The position numbers and the translations under genes were made by a program. The notes below the pieces were generated by a model. The model was not told the DNA's origin. It did no database searches and saw only the letters and a program-made list of their open reading frames with translations. From an uncultured Lachnospiraceae bacterium (lineage in GTDB: Bacteria > Bacillota > Clostridia > Lachnospirales > Lachnospiraceae), in assembly GCA_937915975.1 (NCBI GenBank), contig CALGGL010000057.1:1-8890 (forward strand): a stretch of DNA of 8,890 bases, read 5' to 3'. Below, one piece after another: positions 5,558-8,890 of this stretch. How positions within the stretch are numbered: the stretch's first letter is position 1; each line of letters opens with the position of its first letter.

Positions 5558-7642
5558 ATGGCATTACCAGCAAACATAACATCAGGTTCGGATAATAATG
5601 TTTTGTCTATTGCTGCATCTAATAATAAAGCACTTCTCATAAGATTCTTAAATGAACAGGTTGAAGATGGATTTTATGCTTTGGTTATTGACTATCTTAA
5701 GGACAGCAATTTTGATTTATCCAATATGATGGTTGATGATGATGTGAAGGCGCAATGCTCAAAGCTTTATGAACTTGGCGAATTTGTTGATGAAAATATC
5801 AAGGCAACAGGACGCTATGAGATTGAGGAATGGATTGAACCGTTATTCAGATTTGTCTATGGCGATATAGATCCTTCGGATGTTGATGCACCTATCAGCA
5901 CATCAGGTATTTATCGTTACAGTATATGGCTTATATATCTGTACCAAAGAGAAAAATTTGTAGACGCTATGAAGCTTATAGGCGAAAGAATAGCACCGCT
6001 TCTTATCAATGTAAGCTATCAGATTCTTGAGGATGACGACAGACCTAAGAACTTTGATAAGGCTGTTATGGGTTACCTGGATTTGATAAATGTTATCATG
6101 GAGATGGGTATACCTACATCAGATGTAAATTCAGAGTCATATATGAACAATCTCGAGGTATTGTTTGACTATGTGGTTGAGGATCCTCACGTAGGAAATG
6201 ATTACAAGATTCAGTTTTCTATCGGATTATTTAATGCATATATTAACAATAAGGATTACGATAAGGCATTTGAGTTCTACGGACTTAACGCAGAGTATAT
6301 ACCTATTGATAATATGGCTGTATATGAAAGCTTCAAGGAGCTTATCAGAAACTGTAATTCACCTCAGAACACAACAGTATTAAGCAGAAGTGTTGTAAAT
6401 GCAATCTCCAAGCAGGAGATATATAATAAGAGAATTGATACTCTTATTGCCGAGGTTTGTTCATTCATTAAGAAGGTTTACCAGTACATTGAAAATGAGC
6501 CTGAGATGAAGAAGAATCTTCAGATTCTCGGAGCAGGTGCTTCACTTAAGGATAAGACTAATGTATTTGAAGGTTTATATGAGTACAATCTTGTATTTTA
6601 CGAGTGCGGTATAAAGGATCTTGTTAATCAGGATAATTCATCCCGGGCTTGGGAAGAAAAGTATGAGATACTTGATCTTCTTTATACAACTATGAACGTA
6701 ATCTTTGATGGTTATAATGTATATGAGATTTCCAATAAGATTGAGCATCAGTATGTTGAGCTTACATGGATAGGTAATTATGTAAATGCCAATCCTACAC
6801 TTCTTAAGCTGTTCTTCAGTGTTAAGGAAAAGATTAAGGCATTTAAGGTAAGAAAGAATTCCATACTTGAGAAGTCAAAGACTAATTACGAGATTAAGCA
6901 GCTTCTTGATGACAGACAGAAGGCTCTCGTATTTATGACAGCAGAAGATATGGTAATTAACGGTCTTAACAGCGGTAAGGTTAATATTATAAGCAACAGC
7001 TACGATCCAAAGGCTGCTGAGAAGATGCTTATCAAGACATATAATGATATTGCTTTACCGGCTAAGTATAAAAAGCCTGAGGTTCAGAAATCGGGAGGAT
7101 TATTCGGAAAGAATTCCGGACCGGCTATGGATCCTGATTTAACAAAGCTTTTATCGGATACTAAGATTGAAGAGATGCTTCTTAAGTCTGAGTGGCTGTG
7201 GCATCAGTATACTGAGAAGGGCAATGTTAAGCAGACACCTGAAGAAAGTACATACAGTGTTGTATGTCTTGTAAAGGTTGTTGAGAAGCTTCTTGATAAG
7301 AAGGGTGGAAGCTCATCAAAGACTGAATCAGCACCTAACAAGAAGGTAATTATAACTAAAACAGGTAAGGTTATTGAGTTATCGGATGAGAGTACACAGA
7401 CTCCTGTATCAAATACAAACTCAACACCTACTGTAATAGAGAATCTTAATAACATAATAGTTGCTCTTAAGGATAAGTCAGAGGAAAACGTAGCATACGT
7501 TCAGTCCTACGTTAATGACTGGCTTGATTCGGTCATAGCTGCCAAGATTGATAAGAATACAATGATGGCTCTCTATGATGCGGAAGAATTAAGAGACAAG
7601 ACTTTCCAGGTTATTAAGAAGTTAAGAGCAGATTTATTATAA
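5558..7642 (+). CDS. Large soluble helical protein of unknown function, apparently highly expressed
   Basis: I do not recognise this 694-residue protein. It has no signal peptide, membrane helix, nucleotide-binding motif or evident catalytic motif. It reads as mostly alpha-helical. Three TPR-like phrases, EKFVDAM (132-138), NFDKA (165-169) and DYDKA (233-237), suggest a helical-repeat scaffold in the N-terminal half. A Gly/Ser-rich linker near 512-525 and a longer polar linker at about 583-627 (Ser/Thr/Pro/Asn-rich) separate a middle domain and a small C-terminal helical domain. Codon use differs from its neighbours: by eye only about 5 of 64 lysines use AAA, the rest AAG, whereas the genes at 1608 and 3580 use AAA often. 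With its near-consensus promoter, SD AAGGGGG and a following terminator, this suggests high expression from its own transcript. It could be a structural or adaptor protein; no pathway can be assigned. Confidence 0.85.
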   Translation: MALPANITSGSDNNVLSIAASNNKALLIRFLNEQVEDGFYALVIDYLKDSNFDLSNMMVDDDVKAQCSKLYELGEFVDENIKATGRYEIEEWIEPLFRFVYGDIDPSDVDAPISTSGIYRYSIWLIYLYQREKFVDAMKLIGERIAPLLINVSYQILEDDDRPKNFDKAVMGYLDLINVIMEMGIPTSDVNSESYMNNLEVLFDYVVEDPHVGNDYKIQFSIGLFNAYINNKDYDKAFEFYGLNAEYIPIDNMAVYESFKELIRNCNSPQNTTVLSRSVVNAISKQEIYNKRIDTLIAEVCSFIKKVYQYIENEPEMKKNLQILGAGASLKDKTNVFEGLYEYNLVFYECGIKDLVNQDNSSRAWEEKYEILDLLYTTMNVIFDGYNVYEISNKIEHQYVELTWIGNYVNANPTLLKLFFSVKEKIKAFKVRKNSILEKSKTNYEIKQLLDDRQKALVFMTAEDMVINGLNSGKVNIISNSYDPKAAEKMLIKTYNDIALPAKYKKPEVQKSGGLFGKNSGPAMDPDLTKLLSDTKIEEMLLKSEWLWHQYTEKGNVKQTPEESTYSVVCLVKVVEKLLDKKGGSSSKTESAPNKKVIITKTGKVIELSDESTQTPVSNTNSTPTVIENLNNIIVALKDKSEENVAYVQSYVNDWLDSVIAAKIDKNTMMALYDAEELRDKTFQVIKKLRADLL

Positions 7643-7673
7643 TCACGACACAAAAAAACCTTTATCATATATT

Positions 7674-7710
7674 GGGGGTATCTTAGTATACCCCCTTTAT
7701 TATTATTTTA
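7674..7710 (+). terminator. Intrinsic terminator between the 694-residue gene and uvrC
   Basis: GGGGGTAT (7674-7681) pairs perfectly with ATACCCCC (7688-7695) around a 6-base loop and is followed at once by an A/T-only, T-rich run (7696-7712). It lies 31 bases after the stop of the preceding gene and ends only 20 bases before the uvrC start codon, so it may also act as an attenuator for uvrC. Confidence 0.8.
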
Positions 7711-7715
7711 TTGTT

Positions 7716-8890
7716 ATGGAAGACAAACTTTTTGACATTGAAACTGAATTAAGCAAGCTGCCGTCTAAACCGGGTGTCTATATTATGCATAGTGCCAATG
7801 ATGACATTTTATATGTAGGTAAGGCTATTAGCCTTCATAACAGGGTAAGACAGTATTTTCGTGAGGGGCACGGACACAATAATTCGCCAAAGATTGTTAA
7901 GATGGTTTCGCAGATTGCATATTTTGAATATATAGTGACTTCATCGGAGATGGAGGCACTTGTTTTGGAGTGCAATCTTATAAAGGAATACAGACCAAAA
8001 TACAATACTCTTATGACTGATGATAAGGGTTATCCGTATATCAAGATTACTGCTGAAGAGGAGTTTCCGCGAGTCTTGTACAGTCACAATATGAAAAGAG
8101 ACAGGTCTAAGTACTTCGGTCCGTATACCAATTCAAGGGCGGTTAAGGATACAATAGAGCTTATAAATAAACTATATAAGCTTAGGAATTGCAACAGAAA
8201 TCTACCACGTGATATAGGAAAAGAAAGGCCTTGCCTTTATTACCAGATAGGACAGTGCAGTGCTCCGTGTAACGGCTTTATAACCTCGGAGGAATATCGA
8301 GGAAATATTGAAAAGGCAATTAATTTCCTTAACGGAAATTACAAGGAAACTGTCAATTCATTAAAGGAAAAGATGAAAGCGTATGCTGCGGAGATGGAAT
8401 TTGAAAAGGCTGCCGAAACCAGAGATTTAATTGACAGCATCAATCATATAATGGATAAGCAGAAGATGAATGTAACCGGAGGTGAAGACAGGGATGTAAT
8501 AGCCTGTGCATCCAATGAAACGGATGCTGTGGTTACGGTGTTCTTTGTAAGAGAGGGTAAGCTTCTTGGCAGAGAACATCACCATATGAATACCAATAAC
8601 GAGGAAACGGTAAGAGAGATTCTGACTGCATTTATTAAGCAATATTATTCCGGAACACCTTATCTTCCGAAAGAGATAATTGTTCAGGAGGAAATAGATG
8701 AGCTTTTGATAATAGAAAGCTATCTTGAAGAAAGACGCGGCTCAAAGGTAAGGATTTATGTTCCTCAAAAGGGTGAGAAGAAGAAGCTTTTAAGTCTCGC
8801 TTATGACAATGCGGCACTTGTGTTAAAACAGGATGTGGAGAGGATAAAAAGACAGGAAAAACGTACCGTGGGTGCAACAAAGGATATAGC
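7716..8890 (+). CDS. uvrC: UvrABC excinuclease subunit C (C-terminus cut by window edge)
   Basis: UvrC makes the two incisions around a DNA lesion after UvrA and UvrB have located it, in nucleotide excision repair. The visible 391 codons cover about two thirds of a normal protein of about 600 residues. The N-terminal GIY-YIG nuclease domain, which makes the 3' cut, has GVY (20-22), YVG (33-35), Arg43 and the EMEALVLE helix (78-85) carrying the expected catalytic Glu. Four cysteines at 159, 173, 181 and 185 match the cluster reported to bind an iron-sulfur centre in E. coli UvrC. A UVR helix-pair motif for UvrB contact lies near 205-240 (EFEKAAETRD). The RNase H-like 5' nuclease domain and the HhH tail lie beyond the edge. 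ATG 7716 is the only start in this frame after the in-frame stop at 7623, yet it has no SD and follows a terminator. Confidence 0.97.
   Translation, partial: MEDKLFDIETELSKLPSKPGVYIMHSANDDILYVGKAISLHNRVRQYFREGHGHNNSPKIVKMVSQIAYFEYIVTSSEMEALVLECNLIKEYRPKYNTLMTDDKGYPYIKITAEEEFPRVLYSHNMKRDRSKYFGPYTNSRAVKDTIELINKLYKLRNCNRNLPRDIGKERPCLYYQIGQCSAPCNGFITSEEYRGNIEKAINFLNGNYKETVNSLKEKMKAYAAEMEFEKAAETRDLIDSINHIMDKQKMNVTGGEDRDVIACASNETDAVVTVFFVREGKLLGREHHHMNTNNEETVREILTAFIKQYYSGTPYLPKEIIVQEEIDELLIIESYLEERRGSKVRIYVPQKGEKKKLLSLAYDNAALVLKQDVERIKRQEKRTVGATKDI

Noticed and set aside
8427..8880. Minus-strand reading frames inside uvrC
   Set aside because: They lie opposite conserved UvrC sequence and have no supporting signals.

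Overview
The window looks like chromosome from a low-GC Firmicute, most likely a Lachnospiraceae-type anaerobe (Butyrivibrio/Roseburia relatives). This rests on A/T-rich DNA, Gram-positive Shine-Dalgarno (SD) sites such as AAGGAG, sigma-A promoters with extended -10 boxes, and a diguanylate cyclase with tandem PAS-like repeats of a kind I associate with this family. No mobile element, CRISPR array, tRNA or rRNA gene was seen. The genus is an inference.

Layout. (1) 1-1264, minus: a diguanylate cyclase with two tandem PAS-like repeats, cut by the left edge just after its GGDEF motif. (2) 1265-1607: a divergent control region with a strong minus-strand promoter, a likely plus-strand promoter and a possible long leader containing inverted repeats. 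(3) 1608-2576, plus: a very charged coiled-coil protein of unknown function. (4) A bidirectional terminator, then on the minus strand (2713-3159) a small single-pass membrane protein with amphipathic repeats. (5) A second divergent promoter region, then a two-gene plus-strand operon: a two-helix membrane protein (3381-3596) overlapping a membrane-anchored MutS-family ATPase (3580-5391). (6) An A/T-rich spacer with interrupted inverted repeats and a near-consensus promoter. (7) 5558-7642, plus: a 694-residue soluble protein of unknown function with the codon bias of a highly expressed gene. (8) An intrinsic terminator and, 20 bases later, the start of uvrC, which runs off the right edge.

Only uvrC (nucleotide excision repair) and the GGDEF protein (c-di-GMP signalling) can be given firm roles. 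The most intriguing unit is the overlapping pair of a two-helix membrane protein and a MutS ATPase with its own membrane segments, because a mismatch-repair-type ATPase at the membrane is unlikely to do standard mismatch repair. The second is the 694-residue orphan: strong promoter, strong codon bias, strong terminator and no recognised family. Several start codons were moved downstream of the longest possible ORF because promoter and SD positions exclude the longer form.
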